Source: Holothuria scabra (taxonomy: Eukaryota > Echinodermata > Holothuroidea > Aspidochirotida > Holothuriidae). Taken from it: a stretch of 64,000 bases of DNA. Below, piece after piece: positions 11,401 to 21,350 of this stretch; the first letter of the stretch is position 1, and the number at the start of each line of letters is the position of its first letter. Where the stretch lies: the NCBI GenBank assembly GCA_037179385.1, contig CM074193.1:38156846-38220845 (forward strand), given 5' to 3'. The notes under the pieces are model-generated. The model had not been told where the DNA came from. It made no database searches and saw only the letters and a program-made list of their open reading frames with translations. Both the position numbers and the translations under genes were made by a program.

Positions 11401-12027
11401 AATGCCTTAATCGGCTATCATGCATTTACCGGCTGCGATTCGGTGAGTTCTTTTTATGGGAAGGGAAAAAGCAAAAGCTTTTCATTGTTCATGAAAGACA
11501 ACGAAACAGTTGCGACAATGTCTCTGCTTGGATCAGCTCAAAGTGTCAACGATTTACTAATGAACTCATGTGAGACGTTTGTGTGTAGGTTGTATGGATC
11601 ACAAACTGAAACAAAAGTTAATAAACTTCGCCATGAACTTTTCACAAAAACAAGATGTAAGAGTGGAAACCTACCTCCTAACCATGATGCATTGATTCAC
11701 CATGTGAAACGTGCCAATTATCAGGCATATGTGTGGAGCAATGCCCTTAAGCAACGACCTGATGTAGGTTCTCCAGTTGGGCATGGCTGGAAAATGGATG
11801 GGGAAAACCTTGCCATCGAGTGGATGACTTTACCTCCAGCCCCCAAAGCAATACTGAAGCTAATGAGTTGCAGATGTAAGAAGGACTGCTCAACACGAAA
11901 CTGCCAATGCCGCAAAAACTCCTTGCATTGTACTGAAGCCTGCCGATGTAACCAATGTACCAACCAGGGAGATGAAGGAGAGATCAGTGACGATGATGGG
12001 GACAGTGACGAGGAGGAGGATGTATAA
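8377..12027 (+). CDS. Exon 3, main part: DDE-like core, PIN/XPG-like nuclease, CXC domain
   Basis: This continues the gene after the frameshift; the numbering here starts at 8392. It has no start codon of its own. A DDE-like triad can be proposed: D133 in VWDNID, D302 in VIVLDQA and E549 in AIEQTFNK, matched by DNID, GDCKTY and AHEMGINK in the paralogue at 32534. After about residue 820 comes a PIN/XPG-like module: VPDRYFYTSIKGAERDKRG (827-845), EEADTR (932-937), SPDTDV (956-961) and TGCDSVSSFYGKGK (1013 on). These match the order of acidic motifs and the GCDY/helix-2-turn-helix signature of FEN1/XPG nucleases. The C-terminus (1160-1192) is a CXC domain, CRCKKDC...CQC...CRC, ending in an acidic tail. 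The paralogue has G-E-W-H after its second Asp; here the site reads LGAFQT, with Q where I expect H. Likely nuclear. Confidence 0.75.
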   Translation, partial: GTSDLLNQENVDKLIPCRLHNFLALLIAPSLAEVSFTSNTRIELPLDLMVRLRSIAQDIVFAYSRGRVVTPKHVSLGVSIRHLTNNVQVFTLMNKFGHSVSHTYLQELDTAIAKQVVKKEAVLPPNINPCQFTTAVWDNIDLSEETLSGKGTTHNTNGVLVQRYCSNESQTSPKPSKRTGERSFKAKQNLSTHYFQTKRVGPGSFQINTELLKEDKSVQKYAEKEDFLWVLLRSPPTSTVPDSIQVVPGWSGFNSSQRKSTPEISSVGYLPVIPSSPTEMSTVHALLERTMEICSKLQQQEVVIVLDQAIYSKALQILWHEKEKFNKIVLRLGAFQTTCVMLGVIGKRFEDTGLEDVLIESGVLASDSVKGIMSGKHYNRSTRIFRIVYEALHRLRWNAFLETTRTTDPGLVNEVTSLLQAKRENQSDAYELLTNSDMEEFLAKYDEFLRINQSPMFQFWSSVLEMMQCVLNFIKATRTGNFELHLASIRSMLPWMFAYDRTNYMRYCTVYWLDMVTLPETHPLISEKLQSGEFVVQRSKFNTFGQIACDMAIEQTFNKDTKSAGGIVGFSLNHGAVERWTLSCPERASTVAACRDLSGVNESCSWLHKDQSCLHRDESDVVKVAETFMGFVNPFSAECDQLIHLSEGFVPPTDVLRDLLDAKLNGEDAFLSFVNERLLSDQVEFFAPIKLLKSKTFKNIKRVVKISPTLSIQEDRSLFGSILVVNNKLNRQIELEELFKYTLGTYPYSFATTTGCLVKTSKAKLLHLLEEGHVPAELDSIKPKTSARIFDGMAVLQQLVNSHANTFGQFASQVLNVMLTVTRMTSCRRIDFVPDRYFYTSIKGAERDKRGKSGDIRVKIVSSQQKKTLQWKKFLSNNENKSEIVEFFFREWQNQEYASRLQGISLFIGHSDKCHCLSSDGSEIISTEVNELYSTQEEADTRMFLHAASAALECEAVVIRSPDTDVAVLGIAHSHAIPATLYLNTGTKNSRRIIDLGEIAESLGHEKANALIGYHAFTGCDSVSSFYGKGKSKSFSLFMKDNETVATMSLLGSAQSVNDLLMNSCETFVCRLYGSQTETKVNKLRHELFTKTRCKSGNLPPNHDALIHHVKRANYQAYVWSNALKQRPDVGSPVGHGWKMDGENLAIEWMTLPPAPKAILKLMSCRCKKDCSTRNCQCRKNSLHCTEACRCNQCTNQGDEGEISDDDGDSDEEEDV

Positions 12028-12546
12028 GTTACACCAGTGTAGACCAGTTCAAGTCATCATTATCAATGCTGGTTGGACAGAGGAGGGATACATGTGGCCA
12101 AACATCAGGAACAAAATGTTAGAGGTTAGTGTAAAAGGGTGCTTTGATACACCCTGAGGCCAAAAAATTTAAATGCATTTTAATTTGTAGCTGCAAATTT
12201 GTTGCAGTTACTCTTCAAGGTTTGTTCACAAAAATAGGTTATATTGGAATCATTTTGGAAAATGCAACACATTGTTGTTCAGGGTGTCAGTTGAAACCAT
12301 CGACAAACAATGATTCCCATTCTTGACGTGATATGCCTATCAGGGATATAAAAATTTTTCTTTGAATTTTATTTCATATCTTATTTACTGCTTCTATGAA
12401 TTCTGAAATTGATATGGCATGAGAACAGAGAACATTGGGAATGTGGGCATATCTTCCATTGCCGAATTTTAAGTTAAAAGAAAAATCTTCATGATTGGCG
12501 GGAAGAGATTGGCTTATAAAACTACCATAGAAAGTGCGCCCTCATT
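12028..12546. other. 3' region of Academ-like gene 1, no further gene
   Basis: It follows the stop codon. Short open frames at 12144-12326 are not conserved-looking. A candidate poly(A) signal AATAAA occurs only downstream of the nested MITE, near 12910. Confidence 0.45.
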
Positions 12547-12827
12547 CATGGGCGTCCGCAGAAAAAAGTCAGGGGGGCAAAATTTCTAGGGAGGGGCAAA
12601 ACCTCCAAGTTACCATGAAATGACACAAAGCATGCGAAAATTTCAGCCCAAAATGCCTCCCAGATTGCCGGAAATGGCATTTCTAAAGCCTATTTTTCGC
12701 ATAGAAACTTGTAAAACAAGTTTTGTTCGGGTTTTTGCTTTGATTTTTATACGTTTTTTTTCAAATTTTTGATTTTCCAGGGGGGGGGGGCAAGTGCCCC
12801 CCTCGCCCATACCTGCGGACGCCCATG
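12547..12827 (+). mobile_element. hAT-type MITE, 281 bp, 8-bp duplication
   Basis: Terminal inverted repeats CATGGGCGTCCGCAG (12547) and CTGCGGACGCCCATG (ending 12827) are perfect over 15 bp. They are flanked by CCCTCATT on both sides (12539-12546 and 12828-12835). An 8-bp target duplication is typical of hAT elements. No coding capacity; C- and G-runs lie near the right end. It is nested in Academ-like element 1. Confidence 0.88.
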
Positions 12828-13199
12828 CCCTCATTTTGCGCCTATGGCACGTGACCTTTCTGCTGCTATGATTAACCGCCTCACTTTGGTCAGTGGTATA
12901 TCCTCATGAAATAAAATTGTAGTTACTCTTCATGTTTTACTAGCCTACTAAATAGGGGCCCTGGGTCCCCCACTCTGCGCCCACTTTAACCCCAGCCCCA
13001 CCCCATCTGACCTCCATCCGTTCACCCAGAGCACAAAAAAGTGTAGTTTCCCCAACTTTGTGTACCTAAGACTTAATCTAGTGTAAAGTTGTAGGTTTTG
13101 GGAGGTATATTAGTCTGTGTATGTACATTAAGTTACACAAAGTATCTTTTGGATTTCTTCCGTGCGGTAAGTTATGACGTCACAAAAGTGCTGTTAATT
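12828..13199. other. Between nested MITE and right terminal repeat, nothing coding
   Basis: It contains an AATAAA near 12910 that could end the transcript, and a C-rich stretch at 12960-13030. No gene seen. Confidence 0.5.
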
Positions 13200-13347
13200 C
13201 AAAAAGTAACACCTGTCATATTGTCCAACAAGTGAAAAAATGTTGCTGAGGTATCCCTCTATCATACCCACCTATCAAACCTTGGTAAGCAAAAGGTGCA
13301 ACGAAGGTCGATTTTTAGGGCCTTTTCTAACATACCCCTGATGGACT
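13200..13347 (-). repeat. Right long terminal inverted repeat of Academ-like element 1
   Basis: Reverse-complement partner of 4430-4568, ending CCTGATGGACT. It is followed by the AAT target duplication and then the resumed satellite (aagactccttcac). Confidence 0.8.
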
Positions 13348-13901
13348 AATAAGACTCCTTCACTTTTTGTGATGGTGCAAATGAGGGAAAGTAAAAAAAG
13401 AGGACATTTTAATGTCGAAGCTTTACACTCCATAGGCTTGTTAAATAAATAAATATTGTAAAAGCCAACGCATTATGTCAGGTCTGGTTAAAGGCGAATT
13501 ATTAAAGTTTATATTTCGTACGGAGTAGAAGTAATACGTTAACAAATTACTGCCATTATTATTATGCATTTATACAGTTTCTTACGGAAATGTACAAAGT
13601 ATGTTCTTTTAAGACATATATAGAAAAAACTGAGTGATAATTTTCTTGATTTTTAAGTAAAGTTGCTTACAAGAGAAAAGTCAAAAGAAATGAAATTTTA
13701 ACTTGACAGGTGTACTTCCTTTTTATTCGATTGGTTTCGTCAACAAATAGTTTTCTGTGGAAGAAGGCATTTTATCTCTCCAGGTCTAGGGCGACAGCAA
13801 TTTGAGTGTGTTTCGTACGAAGTAGAACTAATATATGAATGTTTAAGAGCTATGAGTAGCTAGTATCAATGCATGCAGCTTCGCACGAAAATGTACTTAA
13901 T
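13348..13901 (+). repeat. Satellite unit between Academ-like 1 and EnSpm elements
   Basis: Continues the forward array. The anchor word is at 13359. After subtracting the 8,918-bp element and its 3-bp duplication, its distance to the previous anchor is 584 bp, so the register is kept. Confidence 0.92.
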
Positions 13902-13934
13902 CCCAGTACGCAACAAGCTGGCGGTCCGCCAGCG
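13902..13934 (+). repeat. Left terminal inverted repeat of EnSpm element
   Basis: Begins CCCAGTACGCAACAAGCTGG and pairs with 24873-24905 (26 of 33 identical). Related GC-rich motifs recur to about 14230, for example ggctggcggaccgcc at 14191. Confidence 0.85.
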
Positions 13935-15490
13935 TTTTAACGCCGCTAAACGCCGGCGTAAAAACGCTAGCTACCCGCTGGAGGACCACCGGAAGTAGAG
14001 ATGAATAAAACCCAGGCGGAAAGCCGACAGTGGACCGACGGAGGACCGATGGCTAAATTTTGTGAGAAAAAAAATTGCTTGTACGATCTAAGAGAATACA
14101 TTTTCGTACTAAAAAAGCAAATACAGGTAACTTCAGAAAATGTAATGATGGTCTAACAAAAACTGGTCAATTAAAGCCGGTGGGGAAAGGCTGGCGGACC
14201 GCCATCGTTTCCAAGCTGGATAAACGCTGCCAGCAGTGATGTAATCACAACCACAACTCTAAATATTACAAAATTAATTTGATCATTTTTAAGAGGATTG
14301 TTCTTCTTTGAAGTATATTAAAAAACTAACATAGTTTTTAAAGCTTTTTTTTTAACTTTATGTAATCTCTTTCTCCTCAAGAAGACATTAAAAAAAAAAA
14401 TTAATGTTCTGCAAATTCAACAACAGCGTACGAGCCTCTTATATCTTTTAGCGTCACTTTGCGGTACATTTCAAAACAATCAGTCGGCGTCGAATAGGCT
14501 CTTTTTTCTTGACACTATTCTCTGGAAGTTTACGAACATAACGTTCATCAGTTTCAACCCCCTACTTCTAAGGTAAGATTTTAAAATGTATTTCAGTTGT
14601 TCATTTTAAAGCGTTGTAATTAATGACTGAAATGGAACCACGATTTTTCACAGTGTGATTCCAAATCTTTGACTCCCGCAACCTTAGCCTAACGTTAACA
14701 ATTATATACACGGCTTGGGCTAGGCCTAACGTTACGTTTGTTCTTTGCATTACATTTTACATTAGGCCTACATAAAAGAGCTAGACTGAAATAATTTGTC
14801 CCAAATCTTGTCATTTTGCATTTAAGATATTTGTTGCATTTACCTGGCTTTAGTTTAAACCAGGACCTAACTTGTAACGTTAGGCTAGGTCGAGACTAGC
14901 CTAAGTGTAACTGTAAGACTAAGTTAGGCTAGGCAAAGTTACTAGACCTAGCCTACTTTCTTTTCAGTTTCAGCTACAGTACGATAGCCCAAAAGTTAGG
15001 CAAGGACTAGTAGTATAGTATTAGTAGTTGGTTCTAAGTTTCAACAGGTTCTTAATTCGAACACCTCATTGAAATGGAATATTTATTCACTGTTCGATGC
15101 TTAATGATTGTCAGTCTTACCATAGTATATGGAGCCATAATTATTTCTTAATGGTGTTTTAAGTAATTGAAGAAAATAGTGTCTCATGACCGATATATAA
15201 ATGATTTTAATTAGGTGTTCGAAAGTAGAACCTGTTCGAACTTTGAACCAACCATTAAAGTAGTAACAACAAGCAGTCTGAGCTGGGACAAGACCTGGTA
15301 GGCCTACTGTATATACAACTTAGTTCACAGGATTCCTTGTGTTATACAGTTTGTACAGAAGACATAAAAAAGACAAAGTAGGACACATAACGGAACATAC
15401 AGTGCTTTAGTGGTCCTTGAACAGGATGGTGCCAAATACAAGACAACAACGAAATTTGTTGATAGGCTTAAAACTTTTTCAGGCTTTTTT
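13935..15490. other. EnSpm left subterminal and 5' region, no gene
   Basis: GC-rich subterminal motifs lie to about 14230. The rest is AT-rich, with several ctaggcctaac / taacgttag words at 14690-14960. No convincing coding frame. Confidence 0.55.
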
Positions 15491-16283
15491 TTGTTTCGCC
15501 TCCTTGACAGTTCTCCCCCAACCATGTTCGCCCAGGTTGTTTCGCCCCCAACGAGGAGGTTGTCACCCCCAAATACTTATTAGTATGACAACATATAAAC
15601 TGACCTTTAATTGCAGTTTTTTGTAGTTGTCATAAATTTTAAAAAAGTTACGATAGTTGGCAAGAATGTGACAAAAACCAAGTCACGTAAGGGTAGGCGG
15701 TGCGTTATCTGACGCACCAACCAGTCATATGTTAAGTTGACCTGGTATTCTCTTGCACATCCAGAATTAAGTTTCACAGCAAGTGTAGCTTTTTTAGTTT
15801 AGTTTTTTAAACCATTTTCAATTTTTGCACCATTTATTGGAAATTATAAACAGAACCGAACAAAACAACCACAAAATATGATTTGCAAACGTTTACACAT
15901 AGAAGCATACGAACAATGTAGTAACGATAACGCAGATACAAAGCGAACATCAGTACTACCAATCATAATCAACACAATTAACACTCAGCAATTGCGCATG
16001 AGTGTACGGTAACGATATGGGTTAGTGCAAATGAACAACTTGTCTCACCTATAGAAATGAACTCAATCTCATCCTGAAAGAGAATTAAATGAGAAACTTT
16101 ACTTTGTGGACATCGTTTGTTCTAAAATATTCACTTGTTGTTGTAAAGGGCCCCGCTTCAGAAAGATTAGGGGGCGAACCGGCAGGTCTTTGGGGGAGAA
16201 CCAGTAGGTCTTTGGGTGCGAACTGGCAGGTCTTAGGGGGCGAAGCGGTATTTAGAGGGCGAACTGTCAAGGGGGCAAAACAA
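15491..16283 (+). mobile_element. Nested inverted-repeat element, ~793 bp, non-coding
   Basis: Left end TTGTTTCGCCTCCTTGACAG and the reverse complement of the right end TTGTTTTGCCCCCTTGACAG are nearly identical. They are followed on both arms by repeated short phrases (ttcgccccc... / aggtctttgggggcgaac). No clear target duplication was found. It probably belongs to a non-autonomous family. Confidence 0.65.
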
Positions 16284-16358
16284 CCGGTATAAACCAACAA
16301 AAAAAATGTCTGTACAGTAACTGTAGTGTAAATCATATGAAGTAGTGCATTCACTTTG

Positions 16359-16460
16359 ATGTAGTCAGGGTAACCTTTCCGCGTCTAAGTGACCCTGCCT
16401 TACAGTATTATACACCTTGAGGTGCAGGGTCACATATCCGAAGGGTTACCCTGACTACAT
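16359..16460. mobile_element. 102-bp hairpin MITE
   Basis: Starts ATGTAGTCAGGGTAACC and ends GGTTACCCTGACTACAT. Inner GTGACCCTGC and GCAGGGTCAC also pair, so nearly the whole segment can fold into one stem. Confidence 0.75.
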
Positions 16461-16731
16461 TCTATGATGTTCCAGAACATGTTTGTTTCCACTTTATAAA
16501 ATGACCTTATTAACAGAAATCTTTGATAAAGTAAATAAGTTGAGTTAATATGCATTTTTAAAATTCTGGAAAGCATTTTAAAACAATTTGATATATATCT
16601 GACAGAATTTACATTTTCTCTTCGAGTTTAAGAAATATACAATAGGTTTTGTGATTTTTATTGAATAAATTGCACTTAGGCTATGTCATTTGTCCACTGA
16701 TGTGGAATTGCATGTAGTACCATCATTGGAT

Positions 16732-17041
16732 GAAAATGACTTTCAGACAATTGTGGGAGGGTCGTAAAGAGGCTCATTTTGTTGGTTAATGAAATTCAAC
16801 AAATTTTTTCAAAGCTGTTTTGTTTTCTTCACAAACCAATGACAAATGGTCAAACTTAGACAATCCCCATATTCTCATGAAAATGAGAAAATGACTTTCA
16901 GACAATTGTGGGAGGGTCTTAAAGAGGCTCATTGTGTTGGTTAATGAAATTCAACAAATTTTTTCAAAGCTGTTTTGTTTTCTTCACAAACCAATGACAA
17001 ATGGTCAAACTTAGACAATCCCCATATTCTCATGAAAATAA
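16732..17041 (+). repeat. 155-bp tandem duplication
   Basis: The segment starting gaaaatgactttcagac occurs at 16732 and at 16887 with very few differences, indicating a recent tandem duplication in the 5' region of the EnSpm transposase gene. Confidence 0.9.
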
Positions 17042-18026
17042 CTGTTTCAAGAGTGAGTACTTAAATATTAAATTCAGATTCAAAAATTTGTGGCCAGACA
17101 CTTTTCAAATTATGTGCAAAACAGTAACAAGTCAGGACAACACAAACTTCAAATTTCCACTTTGACTGTAACTATTGGGCATGACACATGACTTAAAAAT
17201 GCTAACTGTAAGCATTGTTACTGTGGTAGTGACCCTTAGGAACTCTCTTTAAGTTACGAATATCAACTTAATGAGCCTCTTTAAGTAAGAAGATTAAGAG
17301 AATTGGTAATGTTTGGGGTGAGAGAACTGGTATTTCAAGTCCAAAAATTCAAAATATGTGTTCCACAGCATGGAAAAATGAATTTCACATCCAACTCTCA
17401 TCTTCATACAACATTCATGGGCCTACAGTAGATACAGTATTAAATGTTGCGGTTTATTCACCAAAAATGGTATATTGTGCAATGTTGCAAAATTTATTTG
17501 TTATGTTATTGTTGAACTGCTCAAATTATAATCTTTGTACTTCTTTTGTTTTTCTGAAAGTTACTGTACCTTGTACCAGGGTGTGATGGCGTTTTTACCC
17601 TTATGGGTGATGTTATGCATATGGCCCTTTATTCAAGCAAACAAGAATTTTTCAAAGTGACAAAAAACATTTATTCTAATTAAAGGGGAACAAAGCAGGT
17701 AATGACAGTTGCACAACGAGAAAGTGACAAATTATTGCACAATGAACTAATTTGTTTCATTAATTGAATGACTTTCAACATTTTATATTTTGGCTCAGCA
17801 AAGCAAGAGTTGAACTGAAGGCATTAATTTTCCATGCTGTACAGTAAATAAGGACATATGACTTAAAAGTTTTTTTTATTTAATATGTGTGTATAGTACA
17901 CTACTATACATGAACCTGTGCAATTCAGTTTTTCACTTGTAGTCCTTAAAACTTCTCAGTCATACATTTCTCTAATGTACACATAGATTCCCATTGCTCA
18001 GCGGTGAATTGACCTTATGGGAAGTT
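17042..18026. other. Upstream region of EnSpm transposase, no gene
   Basis: AT-rich, with small frames only. The promoter of the transposase should lie here, but no motif is distinctive enough to call. Confidence 0.45.
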
Positions 18027-20132
18027 ATGGCATACAATGAGACCTCTGGTAGAACAAAGCGAAGGAAAGTTCAGAGAGAGGTTAATGAGTACATAGATAA
18101 CATTTTGCAAGGATCAAACCTAGATGATGCCAACAATGAAGCTCAGAGTCCCTTGCAGTCCATTTCAGGTAGTGATGCTGCAGGAGAGGTCATTGGTGCC
18201 TCTGTCCCCCTTAATGTGAATACTCTAAATTTGGAACTGAATGGATGTGGTAGTGCTTATTTAAATGAATGTATTTCAGATGATAATAGGAATCATCCTC
18301 CAAGAGAGGATAACAGCAGCACAAGTTTTAGTGACGAAGATCACTCTGAGGAATCCGGCTCATCTTCAAGGTTAAGTCACATTGATGACTCTGATATATC
18401 TAATTCATCCTGGAGTGCAGATGATGTACAAAATAGTGATCATGTGGAAGGTAATTTGAGGTCAGACCTTTGCAATTGGGCCACTAAAAATGGTACTACA
18501 CATTCTTCTTTGAATGAACTGTTAGGAATACTGAGAAAACATCATCCAGAATTACCTAAAGATCCTAGAACATTGTTGGGTACAAAAGTAAAATACATAA
18601 CTTCAACTCTTTCTGGAGGATCCTACTACCACTTTGGAATTGAAAATGGCATATTTAAAACCTTGTCAAAGTTGGATTTTGACATGTGTGCATCATTAGA
18701 GCTGCAAGTCAATGTTGACGGATTGCCCTTGTTCAAAAGCAGCAATGATCAGTTTTGGCCCATTTTGGGGTTAATTGTAAATTGCTCATCTAGACAACCC
18801 TTTGTTATAGGGCTTTTTTATGGACAGCATAAGCCAGATACACTTGACTTTCTCAATCAATTTGTGGAAGAAGCTGTTAATTTGCAAAAAGAAGGATTAG
18901 TTTATAATGACATTCTTTACAACATCAGGGTTGTCTCCGTTGTTTGTGATGCCCCAGCACGTGCCTTAGTTAAAAACATTAAGATGTTTAGTGGTTACCA
19001 TGGTTGTGACAGGTGTATTCAGCCTGGAGTGTATGTGCAAAAAATGACATTCCCACAAACTGATGCTGCTTTGCGGACTGATGAAGATTTCAGGAACATG
19101 ATGGATATTAATCACCACCATGGGCCTACTCCATTATCCCAACTTGGCGTTGACATGGTAACCTGCTTTCCACAAGACTATATGCACCTTGTTTGCCTTG
19201 GTGTAATGAGAAAGCTGATTACACTCTGGGTCAAGGGCCCATTGAAAACAAGGTTGGGGCCACGTGTCATTGAAAGCATTTCTACATCTTTAACTTCACT
19301 TAGGCCTTATATTCCATGTGAATTTGCCCGTAAACCGAGGTCCTTGAGAGAGTATTTACGGTGGAAAGCAACAGAGTTTCGACAATTTCTTCTGTACACT
19401 GGTCCAGTCATCCTCTCTGATTATTTGCAAAGTACCCTGTACAAGAATTTCATGTTACTTTATGTTGCAGTTTTCATTTTACTGTGTCCAACCCTTTCAG
19501 CTTCATATTGTGAATATGCCCATGACTTGCTGGTTCTATTTGTTCAACATTTTAGTTCTGTTTATGGCAAAGACATGCTAACATACAATGTTCATGGGTT
19601 AGTTCATTTATCAGAGGATGTACAACAGCATGGATCCCTGAACAACATCTCTGGATTTCCGTTCGAAAATTTTCTCAAGTCTTTAAAACGACTTGTGCGT
19701 AAGCCAACATCACCCCTTGAACAGGTTATTCGAAGGTTGTCAGAACAGAGTTGTAGGCTAGATAATGTGGAAGGAAAAGCAATGCTTAGAAAGCCACACA
19801 GTGATGGGCCCCTTCCTATTGGACATCAGAGTTCGTGTTTGCAATACAAAGAGATTCATATGGAGGATTTCACAGTTAAGATAAGTGAAGGAGACAATTG
19901 TGTGCAGATTGGTTCTAATATTGTTTTGGTTTATAATATTTACCACAGTGCTGGTGTTGACTATGTTTTATACAAAAGGTTTAGGAGGATGGAATCTGTT
20001 TATACCTATCCCTTGGACTCAGATTATTATTTTTTTTTTTTTAAGGAACCAATAGGTCTGCACCTGCCTCACAACCTCGACATTCCATGCCATCTACATC
20101 AACCCCACCCCAAAGACGTGTTCCATCAGTAA
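18027..20132 (+). CDS. EnSpm/CACTA-family transposase
   Basis: ATG at 18027 (MAYNETSGRTKRRKVQ) gives 701 residues, with a basic N-terminus and then a Ser/Asp-rich linker. Core motifs are VDGLPLFKSS (Asp 231), VVCDAPAR (Asp 308), HGCDRC (Cys 327 and 330), CFPQDYMHLVCLGVMRKL (Asp 384, His 387) and FPFENFLKSLKR (Glu 547). These are the conserved blocks of Tnp2-like CACTA transposases found in fish and invertebrate EnSpm elements: RNase-H fold, DDE chemistry, nuclear. There are no internal stops. The C-terminus is suspicious. After TYPLDSD the frame runs into a poly-T tract that is the acceptor region of the next exon, so the last about 30 residues are probably not native. Confidence 0.85.
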   Translation: MAYNETSGRTKRRKVQREVNEYIDNILQGSNLDDANNEAQSPLQSISGSDAAGEVIGASVPLNVNTLNLELNGCGSAYLNECISDDNRNHPPREDNSSTSFSDEDHSEESGSSSRLSHIDDSDISNSSWSADDVQNSDHVEGNLRSDLCNWATKNGTTHSSLNELLGILRKHHPELPKDPRTLLGTKVKYITSTLSGGSYYHFGIENGIFKTLSKLDFDMCASLELQVNVDGLPLFKSSNDQFWPILGLIVNCSSRQPFVIGLFYGQHKPDTLDFLNQFVEEAVNLQKEGLVYNDILYNIRVVSVVCDAPARALVKNIKMFSGYHGCDRCIQPGVYVQKMTFPQTDAALRTDEDFRNMMDINHHHGPTPLSQLGVDMVTCFPQDYMHLVCLGVMRKLITLWVKGPLKTRLGPRVIESISTSLTSLRPYIPCEFARKPRSLREYLRWKATEFRQFLLYTGPVILSDYLQSTLYKNFMLLYVAVFILLCPTLSASYCEYAHDLLVLFVQHFSSVYGKDMLTYNVHGLVHLSEDVQQHGSLNNISGFPFENFLKSLKRLVRKPTSPLEQVIRRLSEQSCRLDNVEGKAMLRKPHSDGPLPIGHQSSCLQYKEIHMEDFTVKISEGDNCVQIGSNIVLVYNIYHSAGVDYVLYKRFRRMESVYTYPLDSDYYFFFFKEPIGLHLPHNLDIPCHLHQPHPKDVFHQ

Positions 20133-20192
20133 ACATATCTCCATCTGCAGTGCGACTTGAAGGAGACCCTAAAAGTAATCAAACAGTAGATG
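20046..20192 (+). CDS. DUF4806-like gene of EnSpm, first visible exon
   Basis: Acceptor TTTTTTTTTTAAG at 20045; donor GATG/GTGAG at 20192. It encodes a Ser/Pro-rich linker (APASQPRHSMPSTSTPPQRR) in phase 1 to phase 1. It needs one upstream base from an exon that I cannot find; the usual N-terminal domain is missing and the transposase frame abuts directly. Confidence 0.65.
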
Positions 20193-20559
20193 GTGAGTAC
20201 CTCTCAGTATTTTATTTTCTGAGGTCTCCATTTTGTTGCATACTTTTTGTTTTCTGAATCATTCAAACTGTAAAGGGTATATCCTTTTCTCTACATACAA
20301 TGTTGTGATTGTTTTACCAGGTTTTGTCTCAATTCATTGATAGCTGGAACCACAGCTTGAGAAATAAATTTTGGGTGTAAACAAGGGGGAAAACTATTTG
20401 GTCATAAAAGCTAGTTTCTAAGTGATTGAACAATTGCACTACTTTGCTTTTTTCCAAAATTGCAGTTGTTTTTATACTCTTCAAAAGCACCCATTTGTCA
20501 AAGGACCAACCCTAGGTGTATGGAGTTGTTTCAAAATGATGTACTTCTTTTTTTTACAG

Positions 20560-20792
20560 CAACCAACAGACTTGTGTTAACCCTCCTAGCCCAGCTGAAG
20601 TCAGAGCTACGGGATATAAAGGAGCAGGTGAGGGCAAACAGCTCCATTCTCCAAAGGCTCTCTGGCACTCAAGTTGAGGAAGAGCAGGAAATTCAATTTC
20701 CAGAAGAAATTCAGATTCCGGTTTCTTCTGCTGAAGAACTTAAACTTCTTAATGATACTTTGAAAGTGGACAAAGATTTGCAGAGACAACTG
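20560..20792 (+). CDS. DUF4806-like gene, second exon: coiled coil
   Basis: TTTTTACAG acceptor, CTG/GTAGGC donor, phases compatible on both sides. It encodes LLAQLKSELRDIKEQVRANS, a likely coiled coil, then FPEEIQIPVSSAEELKLLND, the start of the DUF4806 domain in which a helix follows an FP..S.EEL motif. Confidence 0.7.
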
Positions 20793-20940
20793 GTAGGCAT
20801 ACTTTTTATCATGCTTTTTATTCAGCAGCAGGGAGAAGATTTTAGTTGTGTTTATGATGCTTTATGAAAATTGGTGGTGTCAGAAACTATATCATATCGA
20901 AAAAAATATTATCTAATCTTTAGTTGATTGTCCATGCAGC

Positions 20941-21350
20941 TAGGGTTGGGTGGTACTGTGAAAATATTGGTACTTATACTGTAAAACTCAAAGAACCGGT
21001 ATTGAGGCAGTACCAGTTCTCAACCCTAGGGTAGGAAAGTCAGGTGGGAAGGAACCTAATCCATGCATGGCCCCCATGTGATACTGCACATTAATGCATC
21101 TGGGTGTATGATTGGGCTAATTACCGTGCAGGAACCTCTCCACTATATGTTTGTGTAAATATTTTAATTATCCACGCTTCCTAACAGTTATTTTTGTCAG
21201 GGAATCTAATGAGTACTGGTAATTTTTTTCAAGTACGGGTAGTTTTTTCAAGATCTGGTGTTAGTAACACACCAAATATCTTCGGTATTTTCATTACCTG
21301 TACCTCTAGTACTGGTGTTGACATCAGTAATGCTATACTGCCCAACCCGA
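20941..21350 (+). mobile_element. hAT-type MITE, 410 bp, 8-bp duplication
   Basis: Left end TAGGGTTGGGTGGTA and the reverse complement of the right end TCGGGTTGGGCAGTA match at 12 of 15 positions. CATGCAGC flanks both sides (20933-20940 and 21351-21358). It lies in an intron of the DUF4806-like gene. The interior repeats 'agtactggt'-like words, with no coding. Confidence 0.85.

Larger units (their letters stand above)
4792..12027 (+). pseudogene. Academ-like transposase gene 1, three exons, one frameshift
   Basis: The gene model joins 4792-5083, 6537-6638 and 7714-12027 with matching phases: AAG/GT donor, GCAG acceptor, and both introns in phase 1. Order of the product: a Cys/His finger with FHRSCY (exon 1), a second finger ending RYHKSCY (exon 3), a DDE-like core, a PIN/XPG-like nuclease, and a C-terminal CXC domain followed by an acidic tail. 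The third exon shifts from frame to frame between 8377 and 8411, which splits the finger region from the catalytic part. With that shift the copy should not make a full protein unless it is a sequencing error. I expect transposition rather than a host role: the gene fills an inverted-repeat-bounded element and has a distant paralogue at 32534-37751 in a second element. Confidence 0.72.
4430..13347 (+). mobile_element. Academ-like DNA transposon 1 (8.9 kb)
   Basis: The element interrupts a satellite unit, which ends at ...tattgcaa/AAT and resumes at 13348 as AAT/aagactcc. This suggests a 3-bp AAT duplication (AATA is possible). The ends AGTGTGTCAGG and AGTCCATCAGG (reverse complement of the right end) begin a diverged inverted repeat of about 140-150 bp. 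Inside is one gene in three exons (4792-12027) encoding a DDE-like, PIN/XPG-like and CXC protein. An old non-LTR fragment and a MITE are nested within. The combination of 3-4 bp duplications, an XPG-type nuclease and a Cys8 zinc motif is what I recall for the Academ superfamily. The family name is inference; the element boundaries are seen directly. Confidence 0.78.
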
